In this document: in pieces, positions 23,640-35,509 of the stretch
Layout of the letters: every line of letters begins with the position of its first letter
Position numbering within the stretch: the first letter of the stretch is position 1
Origin: Panax quinquefolius
Lineage: Eukaryota > Streptophyta > Magnoliopsida > Apiales > Araliaceae
Reading direction: 5' to 3'
Length of the DNA: 64,000 nucleotides
NCBI GenBank assembly: GCA_020205615.1
Contig: CM035168.1
Location: 4,344,237-4,408,236 of the forward strand
Position numbers and translations under genes: made by a program
The notes under the pieces: generated by a model
What the model saw: the letters and a program-made list of their open reading frames with translations, nothing else
Database searches by the model: none
Told to the model about the DNA's origin: nothing

Positions 23640-26268
23640 CGTGACGCCCCCAAAATTGGTATACATCACCCATCTTGAGTCGCCAAATACATGGTACATA
23701 AATCAAATACAAACTTAATTATACAACTGTCGTGCAAAATACGACAAAACATAGCTGAAAATTTAAACAGGAATATTGCCTTCTAGACAATATCCACTCT
23801 CAAATAGAGTCCTCATTACATTTATTGTCACACTATTTTATAGAATAGTGAGGACTACTAATGCAAAAATCTGGACCATCACTCCGTTCCCCGACTAGTT
23901 CGGGCTACGTTCTCATTTCCTAAAGAGAACAATGAAAGCAAGGGTGAGCTCAACTAGCCCAGTAAGAAATATTATGACTAAGATAATGCAGAATAAATTA
24001 TCATTAGTCTTCAACAGTGTTAAACTGATAAAATACAATAAAAATCAAGTTTAACTGCAGCGGAACAAGCAATCAATTAGAAGAGTCAAGTAGAGCATGA
24101 TATCTACTATCTTCTATGATTTAAAAAGTTTTTCATCAATTTTATCGTTGAGACTGATCTTAATAAATAAACCACATCATCGAATCATCCCTGAACTACG
24201 GACCAAGGATATTCATGTAATTATCAATGGTCATGATTATACCGAATAATCCCTGGTCATGATCATACCAACAACTGTCCATCAATGCACTACAGGCCAC
24301 TGAGGACTTTTATCACATCATTTGTAACATTAAGGGTCACGATTATACCGAAGGATCCATGGTCATAATCATACCAATCAGCAGTCCATCTATGCACGTA
24401 AGCCAAAGATGACTTTCATTACAATATAAGCATGAGGATGATGACAATGATATAAGCATTAATCAAACGAAATCAAGGATAAATTTTAAAGACTTTAAAT
24501 TTATCTAGAGTTTAAAAATATCCAAATTGTCAACATGATACTGCTTTGTAGAGTAAAATTCAAGAATAATATTCATGTATCAAAAATAATTTGGACAGAA
24601 AAAAAAATATATTTTGGGTGAATAGTACACCGTGAATAGTACCCTGTGAATAGTACTTTAGGAGTAGTACTTCGTGAATAGTACCTTGTGAATAGTATCC
24701 CGACATGAAAAGTGCCTCAAATACCTGAGTGAATAATATTCGAGTGAATAGTAACCTATGAATAATAACTCGTGAATAGTACTCCGACATTAAAAATTCC
24801 CCGAATACGCGAGTGAACAATATTCAAGTGAATAGTAATTGGGTGAATAGTAACTCGTAAATAGTAACTCATGAATAGTATTCCGGCATGAAATTATCAA
24901 TAATTATCAAGAAAGCTCAGAATAATATTTCCATGAAAAGATACTGGATGAAGCGCAAATATCAAGGATATTCTACTAATTTCACGGAGTATAGAAGCAA
25001 TACTTTAAAAGAATGAGGGTATAATCAGGAATATGAAACGAAATAATTTTACTCAAATACTACAGAGTATAGAAGAAAATATTATTTCTATGAATACTAA
25101 AAAATATAATACCCCTTACCTTAGAAGAAAACTGGATACTGGGATAGTGAGGTAGCAGACTTCTCTTCTTCTTTCTCTCTATAATTTCTCTCGATAATAA
25201 TTGCTCTTGTGAGACTTAGTGAATTGGTGAGAAATGAAGGAATAATGAGCTTCTATTTATAGAAAAATATAGTTTCAATAATTGCACATTTTGGGGCTCA
25301 AAATATTACAGTACAATACCTTCATCTTTTCCTTTATTTTTTATTTATTCCTGCAAGTATTATCAAACTTGCACTACCTCCCCTAATAGTAAATCATGTG
25401 AATCAATAGTAAATCATGTGGCTCAATAGTTCTAAACATGTGAAAAAATTAATTATAGTATAGTACCTTCATCTATACCTCCATTTTTAATTTAGTTATG
25501 CAAGTATTATCAATCTTGCACCAACTCCCCTAATAGTAAATCATGTGAATCAATAGTACACACATGTGAACACATAGTTATAAGCATGTGAATTAATAGC
25601 AATTAATTACTCATTTATCCTAAGCATTAATTCGATTGGTCAATATAACCTCCAGACATCAATTATTATCAAAATAAATGTCGATTTCCACTAACACTAA
25701 TAATTCTCACACAATGGAACTATCAATTTCATCTCTAATCAACACGAACTTATTCATTATTAATATTATAATGCACAATATTTAACAACCAGGTCGTTCC
25801 CAGGAAAGAGGGGGCTTTTCGATAAGGATTTCTCCCTATTGGCCCACAATTAGATTATCTAACATCTTCTTAACAGAACTTCTAGACATTGTCAATATTG
25901 CAAATAATAATATAAATAACTTTGTCATCTCAATTATTGATTTAATAATATAACATATTATACAGATGATACTGTGACAATAGTTGAATCAATAATATGA
26001 TAGATATGATGCAGCAATTACTGTAGCAATAATTGAGTATAACTGAGTGACTTCTCACGTAAGCATCAATAATCAATACCTTGTGCTACTATGCAACCAC
26101 GCATATTACTATACTTTTATCACCGATTATTTTATGACAACTTGTTTACTTTGAAATTTTTTCACATATCACCCTTAACTTTAACCTTTTATCAATGTAA
26201 CCATTTAATAAATAGAATAATTATAAGAAAATTGAATACTTTCATTTCATAAAATTCGGGGTCTCACA
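23640..26268 (-). mobile_element. Long LTR (subfamily B) abutting the Tekay pol fragment
   Basis: Starts (T mutated to C)GTGACGCCCC at 23640 and ends GGGGTCTCACA at 26268. It carries CGTGAATAGTA repeats (about 24615-24880), a minus-strand TATA (25253-25261), the GAAA hairpin (about 25815-25845) and the ACGT box (26046). Flanks are GTTCA on the left and GTCAA on the right, not a duplication. The right flank is LTR sequence and the left flank is pol, so one side was probably lost by recombination exactly at the LTR end. Confidence 0.8.
24615..24880. repeat. CGTGAATAGTAAC-type short tandem/dispersed repeats in LTR
   Basis: About a dozen copies of GTGAATAGTA(C/A)C within 265 bp, mostly 14-17 bp apart. 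The same motif is at 10650-10700, 20390-20425 and, inverted, 54700-54745. The minus-strand ORF here is a product of the repeat. Confidence 0.85.
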
Positions 26269-26817
26269 GTCAATATTGCAAATAATAATATTAATAACTT
26301 TGTCGTCTCAATTATTGATTTAATAATATAAAATATTATTCGGATGATCTTTGTGACAATAATTGAATCAATAATACGAGAGAGATATGATGCGATAATT
26401 ATCGTAGTAATAATTGAGTATAATGAGTGACTTCTCACGTAAGCATCAATAATCAATACCTGGTGCTACTACGCAACCACGCAGCAGACATCGCACTTTG
26501 TACCTTTAACATTAGGTTATTTTAATAGTTAACGGTAAAACTTCCGCCGTTATTTTCATAAAAAGATATTTCTGTCGTTTTCTCATTCCGACAATAATTC
26601 TGTTGTGGGGTCCACCAATGATTGTGTCATCGTACGAATATTCCCTGTTAAAACGAATATTTTTCGACCAATCGAATATAATATAACAATTTGCATACTT
26701 TGCAAGATTTATAAATATTATCCACAACTATAACATTATATCAAATTCACTCTTCAATATTCAAAAATGATATTTATAGAAAAATTCATCTTTATTCATA
26801 AAAATTGGGGTCTTACA
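26269..26817 (-). mobile_element. 5'-end fragment of another long LTR
   Basis: Begins mid-LTR with GTCAATATTGCAAATAATAA and ends at GGGGTCTTACA (26817). It contains a second ACGT box (26426) and the conserved TTTTTCGACCAATCGAATAT segment. It probably is the remnant of the Tekay element's 5' LTR into which the 23640-26268 copy inserted; the far half has been lost. Confidence 0.7.
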
Positions 26818-27282
26818 AAATATGATAGTATAATTGATGATTTTGCATCTAAAAGTGCAACAAGAAAATATTTTAAATGATATTTTGTGGTTCAGATTTC
26901 ATTGTTATTTTTCTTTTGTAGGTACATATGATGATTCTTTGCTTTGATGACATTTTAAAGTATTCTTCCTTATCTTTTGTAAAGAGAGTGTATTCACTAA
27001 AGATTTTTAAATTCTTTTTTTAAGTTACCGACTTTTCAAGAGTTTGTGAATTTTAATTACTTTTAAAGACTTTTAAAATTACTTTTAAAGACTCCATAAA
27101 ATAAGGTACAGACTTTTATAAATTTTTTACCAAGAGTTTGATAGACTTTTGTACTCTTCTAATATTTCTTGCACCTTATATTAATTTTAAAAAGTCAATA
27201 TTATATTTTAGATGAAATGAGTGCGATATTAAATAATATTAAAATATTTTAACCATGTCACAACCTAATTTAAAATAAAAGT
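26818..27282. other. Short intergenic stretch
   Basis: AT-rich sequence with many ACTTTTAAAGAC-type words and no coding or RNA signal. It separates two retroelement blocks. Confidence 0.5.
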
Positions 27283-27538
27283 TGTAAAACCCCGACTTTT
27301 ATAAAATAAAACTCTAATTTAATTTATGATTATTATTTTTTAAAATTTAAAAATGTTAAATTGTTAAATGGTCAAACGAACATTTAATTAGATAAATGAG
27401 CTAATAAAAGAGGATGAATTAAATTTTTGGAATGGTGGGACATGAGATATTGGCTAAATGATTTTAGCAAGGGGAAAACCCCATCATTTTATTTTTCTAC
27501 ACACTCTCCCGTAGCCAATTTTCAACAAAAGGGAAGAT

Positions 27539-27790
27539 AGAGAAAGAAAGAAAAAGAAGGAGAAAAAGAGGAAGGAAGTGAGGAAAAGAAAGGGAGAAAA
27601 GGAAAAAGGAAGTCACGGGAATCATTCACACCCTCTTCTTTCCCATAACCAGTAGAAAATAGAGAGAGAAAGAGAAAAGAGAAGAGCCATCAGCCCTCTC
27701 CCTCATTCCATCCTCCCGTAGCCATGTTCAGGAGAAGAAGGAGAGAAGAGAGAAAGGAAAGAGAAAGAGAGGAAGAAGAAGAATGAAGGA
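27539..27790. repeat. GA-rich (polypurine) tracts in LTR U3
   Basis: 27539-27612 is purine except for single pyrimidines; 27733-27790 is similar. Both lie in the long U3 of the solo LTR. Such mirror-like purine runs can form triplex DNA or bind GAGA-type factors in general; a role here is untested. Confidence 0.8.
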
Positions 27791-28613
27791 ATAAACTCTT
27801 TAAAGGTAATGTATAAAACCTTGATTAATCCTTTGATTTTCATGATAGAAGTTAAGTTTTATGATTTTGGTGTGTTTATGTTTGTATGTGATAGATTAAA
27901 CTTACAAAAAAATTGAATCAAAGGAAAGAAATCAAAAAATTAAAAGAAGAACAAAATCTGGAAATTTTCAGAAAAATTAGTTTATTAATTGATTTTGTAA
28001 AACCAAAACTTTTCATCTCTTTAATTTTCCTAAGAGTTTGATTTGTTGAAGGTTGGGTTATAGGGGATCATGATGGATCCAAAGTAATAATGAAGTATAT
28101 GATGATTTTATATTTATTCCATTTCATAATCAAATTTAAGATCAAAAAATTAGGCATGTGTTTGAGGATGAATAAAAGTTATTTTGAGGACCAAAATCAA
28201 ACTTGTAAAAGTGTTGATGGTTTATTTATGTGTAAAATCCGAGGAGGAGGATCTATAGATTAAGAATTTATGGAAATATTCCAATTTGAACGGACTAAAA
28301 ATGATTTAAATCGAAGTAGTGGTGAAAGTTTTCGTAAAACATGTTAAACGATGAAAAACTTAGTATTGGGAGACTTTTGAGCCAAATTTTAGACTAATTA
28401 ATGAATCTGAAAAATTATGAAATCATGGGAATTTTGTAAAGCATGTTACAGGCTTTCCATACCCTCAAAAACGGACTAATTCCGATAACGGATGAAGAAG
28501 TTATGAAGATTTGAAGTATGTGTGTCAAAAGTTACAAAATCTAGAAAATTGGAGTTAAGTGCCAAGGGTCGAACGCCTATGCGCTAGGCTCGGCGCTTAA
28601 ATTCTGTTCTTGG

Positions 28614-28657
28614 GCGCCTAGGCGCTTGCCCAATGCCAAATTTGGGCGCCTAGGCGC
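28614..28657. repeat. Two perfect GCGCCTAGGCGC palindromes
   Basis: Identical 12-bp palindromes at 28614-28625 and 28646-28657, in contexts GGGCGCCTAGGCGCTTG and GGGCGCCTAGGCGCTGG; a diverged third copy is near 28572-28596. The local GC content is far above the surroundings. Confidence 0.9.
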
Positions 28658-30039
28658 TGGTCAAGTGTTAAGCCAAAATCTGTTCAGACGTCTTTTAGTA
28701 AACTGGACATAACGTTTTCATACGAACTCCAATTGAGGTAATTCAGGATAATTAGGAAAGATAACGAGTAGACCTAAAAATTTTATTCTTTATGTTTTGA
28801 GATTTGAGGTCGTTATCAAGACCTAAAATGGCTATTTTAGGGACTGATGTGCATTCAGAGGCAATCGGAGGACGTCGGGCATGCACGTATGCAACGTGTA
28901 ATGTTTTCGACAATAAAGGATGTTGTTATAAGTTGTAAAACATGAAAATTACTAAATATAATGATATTATGCGATAAATAAAGATAACTTAAATGAATAA
29001 TGAATTATTAGTTGGTGTATATGTTATTCGAGATAATTATGATTTGATGTTGATCCTTACTTTTAATAGAATTTAAATTGTTTATAAGTAAGGTATTGAT
29101 TTGATTCTTACGTAAGAAGTCACTCGGGATTTATTTCAATAATTGCCACAGTAGTTATTACACAGTGACTCATACTATTTGATATGATATAATTAAACCA
29201 GTTGGCAGTATTGAGAGTCTATGTTAATAATTGTGAATAATGGTTCAAAGATTAAAAAGGGTGTTGATTAAAGATAAGTATGATATACAGATGTTTGTTC
29301 AATTATTATTTTTTTACAAAAGTAAGTTTGGCAGGACTTGCCGACACTCTACTTTTTCTAAAGTAGTATGGACCACAACTCTATTATTGAACAAATTTTG
29401 TTAAAACGTGTACAAGTTGGTTTAATTTTCTCCGTGGGACCATAAATTCCACTATCATTATTATATACCTCATTTGGTTATTTTGTCAAAGCATGTGTGC
29501 TAATTGTTTCCTCAATTTTCAGTATAAATAGGTTGCCCGGTTGAGCAACTAAACATACACCATCACTACACTAAAAATATAGAATTCTTTTACTACAATA
29601 TTGTGATTATAATATTGTGAGTATTTCTGTTGAGTGGAAGGTTACTCCAAGTGTAGATAAGGAATGCAAGCATTGTTTAAGTTGATCAATTTCACAGAAA
29701 GCAGAATCAAGTCACATGTTAAGGTAAGGGATGTCATTATTGTGGTAAGAGGGTATCATTTTTATGGTAAAAGGAATATCATTTTCTTTCATACTCCATG
29801 TTATGGTAAGATATTATTATTCGTTTATTCAATTTATCATTAAATGGTGAAAAGTCCTGAAAGGATTATAATATCCTTAATAGTTTGTGATTCATCTATT
29901 ATTATGCTATCAATTTGGATTCTGGATAATTAAGTTGAAAATCACTAAGATCTATGTTATCTTATTATTTTGATGATTTATGTTTATTCATTATATATAT
30001 CATTGTCATCATTCTCATGCTTTATATTGTGTTGAAAGT

Positions 30040-30560
30040 CATCTATAGTCAAGAAGTGCATAGATGGACTTGGTATGATTATGACTGAGGATTGTTTTCG
30101 GTATAATCATGATAGTAATGTTACAAATGATGTGGTAAAAGTCATCTTTGGGTCGTGTAGTGCATAGATGGACTTGGTATGATTATGATTAGGGATTATT
30201 CGATATAATCATGAATTATAATTGAAAACACGAATATCCTCGCCCGTAGTGCATGGATAATTCGTGGTCGTGATACTATTGTCGAGTCTCAAAGCATTAT
30301 TGGTTTTCTGAGTTGTATATCTTTGGCTCAGTAGTGCAAAAGATGGGTATTGGTAGTCATTGGTTTTCTGAGTTGTATATCTTTGGCTTGTAGTGCAAAA
30401 GATGGATTTGTTGGTTATTAGTTTTCTGATTGTATATCTTTGGCATGTAGTGCAAAGATGAACTGTTGGTTATTGGTTTTACAGTGGAATATCTTTGGCC
30501 TGTAGTGAAAAGATGGACTGTTGGTTATTGGTTTTACAGTTGTATATCTTTGGCATGTAG
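30040..30560. repeat. Hairpin minisatellite in subfamily-C LTR
   Basis: About eight units of TATCTTTGGC..GTAGTGCAAAGAT or CATCTATAG...CATAGATG type, each self-complementary around a GTAGTGC core. It lies in the transcribed R/U5 part of the LTR, downstream of the TATA box. Confidence 0.8.
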
Positions 30561-31364
30561 TGAAAAATTGGACTGTTGATTTACTTGATTATAAATATAA
30601 ATTGTGATTTAATTATAATCTGTGGTGGTTCAGGTGAAGACAGGTGATGAGAGTTCTCTTTGTCTTGGGTATAACCAAGAACTGTTTATGAGTATTACAG
30701 GAATGAACTGTTTATGTTCTACTTGTTTCTTCTAATGGATTGTTGATTTCGCTGCTATTATGGTTGAAAACTTTTATCTTCTACCATATGTTCTAAATAT
30801 CTGAATTAATTTGATAATTTAATTATCTTAAGTCATAATATTTTTTATTGGGCTATTTGTACCCACCCTTCTACTTCACCACCCTTTTCAGGTAATAAAA
30901 TGGTAGCTGGGACTAGCAGAGAGAACATGAGTATAAAGTGGTGATACGAATTAGTCACAAGCTTAATCAAATTATGAAACGGTGTGGCATAATAATTGTA
31001 CTGAGAACTTAAAATGTGTGTGACATGTTTTATACATCATTTAAAATTTAATTTTGGTGAACAACAATAGGGTGAGGCGAATCAGAATTTGGAAGCGTCA
31101 AATGTGCACTCCATTAAAATGAGGATATCAGAAATCTTCTCGTGTCCCTTCGGGGACTTGATATATTTGCTGTTGTACTTTATATGGCATTGTAATAACT
31201 TAAATATGAATATTGTCGTATTATATACGTAACAATATTTGTATTAAAACTCATAGTATATGAGTCATCGTATTTTGTACGACAGTTGTATAAATGGAGT
31301 TGTCAGTAGTGTATTTTCTGGCGACCCAAGATGGGTGGCATATACCTATTTTGGTGGCGTCACA

Positions 31365-33037
31365 AAAGTCATTGTTGAATTTGAATTATTAAATCATACC
31401 CAGTCTATTACAAGAAAATGTCATATTTCATAATTTTTATGTTTCAGAAAAAAGTAATTTTCTACTAACAATAATATAAAATAACAATTTCAATTTTAAA
31501 ATTGTTCATTGTCGTTTTCCTATCAAGTCATTATTACTAAACTAACAATTTATAATTTTCAACAAATAACAAAATTAACAAATTTATTACTTTTAAAAAT
31601 AAAAATAAAACAAAATATCTTCTTAAATACTTACAAATATAATAAATAAGATTTTTTTATGGAAGAGAAGAAATATAAAATGATATTAAAATATTTGTTA
31701 TCTTCATTTATACCCTTGGTTCTATTTGAAACTCTCAACGATACTCTCTCTTTTTAATCATTCCTCCTTTTTCTCTCTTTTCACCTGGTATAATCTTCAT
31801 TTATATCCTTGGTTCTAGTTGATAATTTATTTATTTTTTTGTTTAATTTGTATAAAAAGGCACACTTGAGAAAATTTATTCTGAACCTTAGAAAACCGAG
31901 GACCGGCTCTGACATCTACAATATACATCATGTTCCATTCCTTTATATTATATAAATATATATTACATTGTATAGGAGTGATAAAAATAGGAGAGAAATA
32001 TGATGGATAGAGCCAACTTTTCTAATGAGACAAACTATACACAAAAAGTTGTGTAAATAATATATAAAAATAGAAATATAGGAAGTGAAAGCTATCATTT
32101 AAAATTTTATATATTTTTATTGGTATGCAATACAAGAGTCATACTCTTGGCGTATAGTTTTTTTTTGTATAGTTTGTGCAGAAAGTATTTTCATTTAAAT
32201 AAGTTAATCCTTAATGTGGCAATTAATATGGGACCATCTGCTGATGTGGAATTTTTTGGCTGGTCTAGAAGAGCTCTTCTATGCAGACAGGAAAATTGGA
32301 CAAGAAAATTAGACTTAAATGTATTTGAATTTTACCTATTTTTATTTTAACCCTTAATGGAGTAAAAATACAAATAATTAAAATTTAAATACACTCGGGG
32401 TCTAATTTTCCTGTACACGTGGAATTTTTGGGACCAGAAGGTTGTTGCATGATGCCCAATTGCATAAAGCCAAATAATTAGGTGAACATGGGGCCTAATT
32501 TTCCGTGTGATCTAATGATTGACTACTTAATTAGTAGATGAAATCATAGATGAGATCAACCTAAGGAAGCTTTACCTAATTTATTGGTGTTTGGTTCCTC
32601 AACCACTACCTGCTTGGAATAATTATATATTTTTGTATTTGGTTAAAAGTCTGGTTCTTTAAAAGATCAAAATAATGATGTACTACACTACATTGAAAAC
32701 ATTGTTTCCGATCCTATTGTTTCTAGCTTATCACACAAAATTACCTTTGAACAGATGAAATATATATCCAATCTTGTTGTCCCATCCCTCGACTCATCTG
32801 TTATTTCTACTAATTTTATAGTAAAAAAAAAATTAAATGTAAAGAGTAATACATAGAATGAGACGACACATGAAATGACAAATAAGACAATAAATTTGAA
32901 TTCGTCTTAAAATATAAGTACCATTTTTCTTGTAAAATAAGATGTGAATAGAAATCTAGGAAACCTAAGATGGAAGGAGTAACATTTCTTTACCATTTAA
33001 ATACAACCACTCTTCTGATCTTATCACAATTATTCGT
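31365..33037. other. Intergenic region downstream of the esterase gene
   Basis: AT-rich, no gene. It contains a foldback element at 32304-32410. The 76-codon ORF at 32120-32350 spans the left half of that element and has no recognisable protein features. Confidence 0.6.
32304..32410. mobile_element. Small foldback/MITE-like element
   Basis: The left arm GAAAATTAGAC...TGTATTTGAATTTTA is largely complementary to the right arm TAAAATTTAAATACA...GTCTAATTTTC. The whole unit is about 107 bp with no coding capacity. A second arm-like copy, ACAGGAAAATT, lies just outside at 32288. No target duplication was confirmed. Confidence 0.55.
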
Positions 33038-34138
33038 TCAAGTCCTTAATAAATTGAAAACAAAATTGTGGAGGATTTTGGGTGCACTACTGTGAATAGG
33101 ACCGGGCATGATTCGAAGGAAGGCATCAGCCAACATTTTCCCTAGGCGGACCTGTGCCGGAGCGCTGAGGTGCAGCCCATCAGGTTCCAGCTGCAGTCCC
33201 TTGGCATCGACAGACCAGACATTCGGAAGGTCGATTCCCAATTGTGCTTCTCTCACTGTTTCAATGTAAGGCCCTGATCCCGATGCAAGTGCCACCTACA
33301 CCACTCCAACCAATACTATTATTGAAAGAAAATTATTAAATCCACAACAAAAGTGTCGCTATAAATTTTATATCGACAATTTTCACCGTCGTTATACATC
33401 TACAACGACACTTTTGTTGTGAAAATAACAAAAAATATTATGGATTTAACAATAACACAATTGTGAATTATATATCCAACTATGCATCACTACTAATTCA
33501 ATTGGCTAGAACAAATAATTAAACAATAGGCAATTCAATTTTACCTGAATAACAGGGAGCAGAGATACAAGATCTGCACGCAAATCCATAATAAATTTCT
33601 CCACTCTCCCTTTATATGACTCTGCATCGGCCTGAATCACAGTATCACTCTCACCTTGATACCACAACATTGCCCGGATGGTGCCACCGCCTCGCAAGGC
33701 AGCTCCAGCCCGGATTAACAGCTGGTTGTATAGGTGGGTCCCACGGGCCCACTCGCTTATATTCGTCCCCCCAATGGCGCAAGGGACTAGAGCCACGAGC
33801 CCCAGGCTGGAGTCCATGTGGAGCAACGAGTTGGCAAATGCCATCCCGGGTCCAATTCCGCAAGTCTTGTTTGTGTCAATGTCTCTGTGAAGAGGTTCTT
33901 GTGCCTCTTCCCAAGTGAGCCCTGCATTGAGCCGCATGACTGACTGACTAGCCCGGCATTCCAGTGGGACGATGCCGTCCCACGTGTTGTTGGTGACGCC
34001 TCCCCGGCCGGACATGTTGCTCTGGCCGGCCAGTAAAAATATGTTCTTGTTGCCGCTCACCAAACTGGAGGAGTAACCCAAAAGTATCAGCCAGAGAAAG
34101 GGAAGCATGGCTTTAAATTTTGATGTAAAGTGTGGCAA
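33038..34138 (-). CDS. Probable carbohydrate esterase, SASA/SGNH family (At4g34215-like)
   Basis: Two exons on the minus strand, 34138-33545 and 33295-33038, joined in phase 0 (VIQ|VALASG) across a 249-bp GT-AG intron; 283 aa. The first 29 residues are a signal peptide (hydrophobic LPFLWLILLGYSS), so it is probably secreted. All family blocks are present: LAGQSNMSGRGG with nucleophile Ser40, the oxyanion Gly in IGGTN (123-126), WYQGESD (159-165) and PDGLHLS with Asp237 and His240. Relatives are grouped with CE6-type acetyl-xylan esterases; the true substrate in plants is not settled. The start could also be Met11 (34108), which gives a more compact signal peptide. A weak minus-strand TATAATA lies near 34222-34228. 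The gene is unbroken, is flanked by retroelements and carries a foldback in its intron. It has no visible functional link to its neighbours. Confidence 0.9.
33343..33421. mobile_element. Foldback element in the esterase intron
   Basis: A perfect 16-bp inverted repeat: CACAACAAAAGTGTCG (33343-33358) and CGACACTTTTGTTGTG (33406-33421), 79 bp in all. The inner sequence contains CACCGTCGTTATA. A similar ACGACGGGTGAAACCGTC motif occurs near 62622-62640, suggesting a dispersed family. Intron splice sites are not affected. Confidence 0.75.
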
Positions 34139-34956
34139 ATTAGCAGGATTTGGTACCCACCATGTGTGTGGGAGAGTTTAGCCCATTATGAAAGCAAGGT
34201 GATTCCTCTTCACAATTACTATTATACAATGGGAAACTTGGCCATTTATTATTAGTATTTAGATATTATAAGATAATTAATGAACCATTGACTTGCAAAT
34301 TTCCTATTTTATTTATTTTTCTCATTTTATGTAAAACTTAATGTTATTTAATCTTTACTTTTAAATTTGTACTTTTATGAGAGAGATAATTACGTTCTTG
34401 TTTTTCTTTTTTTGAACCTAAAACTCTTGCTTGCTAAGAGACTTAGAATACCATTCGAGCCAAATGCTCTAGATGTTCTTATTACTTTTACTTGGGAGTT
34501 AGGACCATAATTATTTAAAAAAAAACAAGAAGATAATATATATTACAAATATTTATATCGACTTTTTAGTTATCACTTACATAAATAAATATTAATGGTA
34601 TCTTTTTTTGGAGGATGTGTACCGACCACGACCTTACTTGAACAGATGAACAAGATCTGTTCTATAGTCTCGTACCTATGTATCCTTGAGTTCTAAGGAG
34701 ACATGTAACCATGTCAGGTGGATGAATGTTAAACTCTCTGGTCCTTAGACCATCTGAGCCGTAGAGGATCGTTAACTCTTGGCTGGGGTGGCTATGCGAT
34801 TATTTGACAGCCACGTTTATTTATTTTTTAGGGAGAGAATGAGGTGGAGAGAGAAATATCATGTTTTCAAACAAAAACAAGGCGCAGAGCAAGGAGAGAT
34901 TCAGATTCGTGAGAAAAGCCTAAATTCCAATGACCCTTCGCTTAGGTTCTCAGTAT
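34139..34956. other. Region between esterase and Tat element
   Basis: Holds the esterase promoter side (34139-34300), AT-rich DNA, and a more GC-balanced unidentified stretch at about 34610-34800. The frame 34779-35093 runs into the Tat LTR and is not a gene. Confidence 0.5.
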
Positions 34957-35450
34957 TGTTGGGCCAAGGATATTTGGGCCTAGAATATACGGTGGGCGCA
35001 TACTCAGATGATGTAATGTGGGCTTGGACACGGGATTGTTTTGATAGACGGAGGATTTGTGAATTAAGGTTCTTAATTATATTTGGATTCTGAATATGGA
35101 AAGAGTATTGAGATTTGAACCAACTTCCTTAATTTTAAGAGATTTGGTATAATCCTGTAAGGGAATTACTATCTGGAGGGAACCCTAATCCAACATCGAG
35201 AAGGATTTTATGGAGGTGGTGAGAACTTTATAAATACAAGGCTTTTCCCTCATTCTAAGGTACATGCAAATTATTACTTTCCATTACTAGAGCATTAAGC
35301 CTACATTGTTAACCTTATATCAGTCTGTACTTATTCTCACACCGGAGCTATTCCCCAGTGTCCCAGGTCGTCAAGCTTTTGGTGTTTATCCGTTTCTGTG
35401 TAGGATTGGATGCGCTTTGGTGATTGGAGCGCGTGGATGGATCTTGGCGT
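34957..35450 (+). repeat. 5' LTR of Tat element
   Basis: Starts TGTTGGGCC. Aligns with 60774-61262 over GGGCCTAGAATATACGGTGG, TTTGGTATAATCCT, TATAAATACAAGGC and CATTAAGCC. TATAAATAC near 35228 is the probable promoter. The 3' end is placed just before the primer site and is approximate. Confidence 0.75.
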
Positions 35451-35509
35451 TAACATTGGCGCTAGAAGGAGGGTTTTTCTAATGTTGCCGGATTTACAAT
35501 CACAAGCAT

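Larger units (their letters stand above)
27283..31364 (+). mobile_element. Complete solo LTR (4.08 kb, subfamily C)
   Basis: Starts TGTAAAACCCCGAC (27283) and ends GGTGGCGTCACA (31364), with perfect target duplications AAAGT on both sides (27278-27282, 31365-31369). Sense is plus; the TATAAATAG box is at 29523-29531, giving an unusually long U3 of about 2.2 kb. U3 holds GA-rich tracts (27539-27612, 27733-27790) and two GCGCCTAGGCGC palindromes. The ACGT box (TTACGTAAGAAGTCACTC) is at about 29107. R/U5 carries the hairpin minisatellite (about 30040-30560). The GAAA-capped hairpin of subfamilies A and B was not found. No protein-coding region. Confidence 0.9.

Noticed and set aside
24560..24820. 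86-aa ORF on the minus strand
   Set aside because: Arises from GTGAATAGTA repeats in the LTR.
34779..35093. 104-aa plus-strand ORF
   Set aside because: Starts in unidentified DNA and runs into the Tat 5' LTR; the matching 3' LTR has no equivalent frame.
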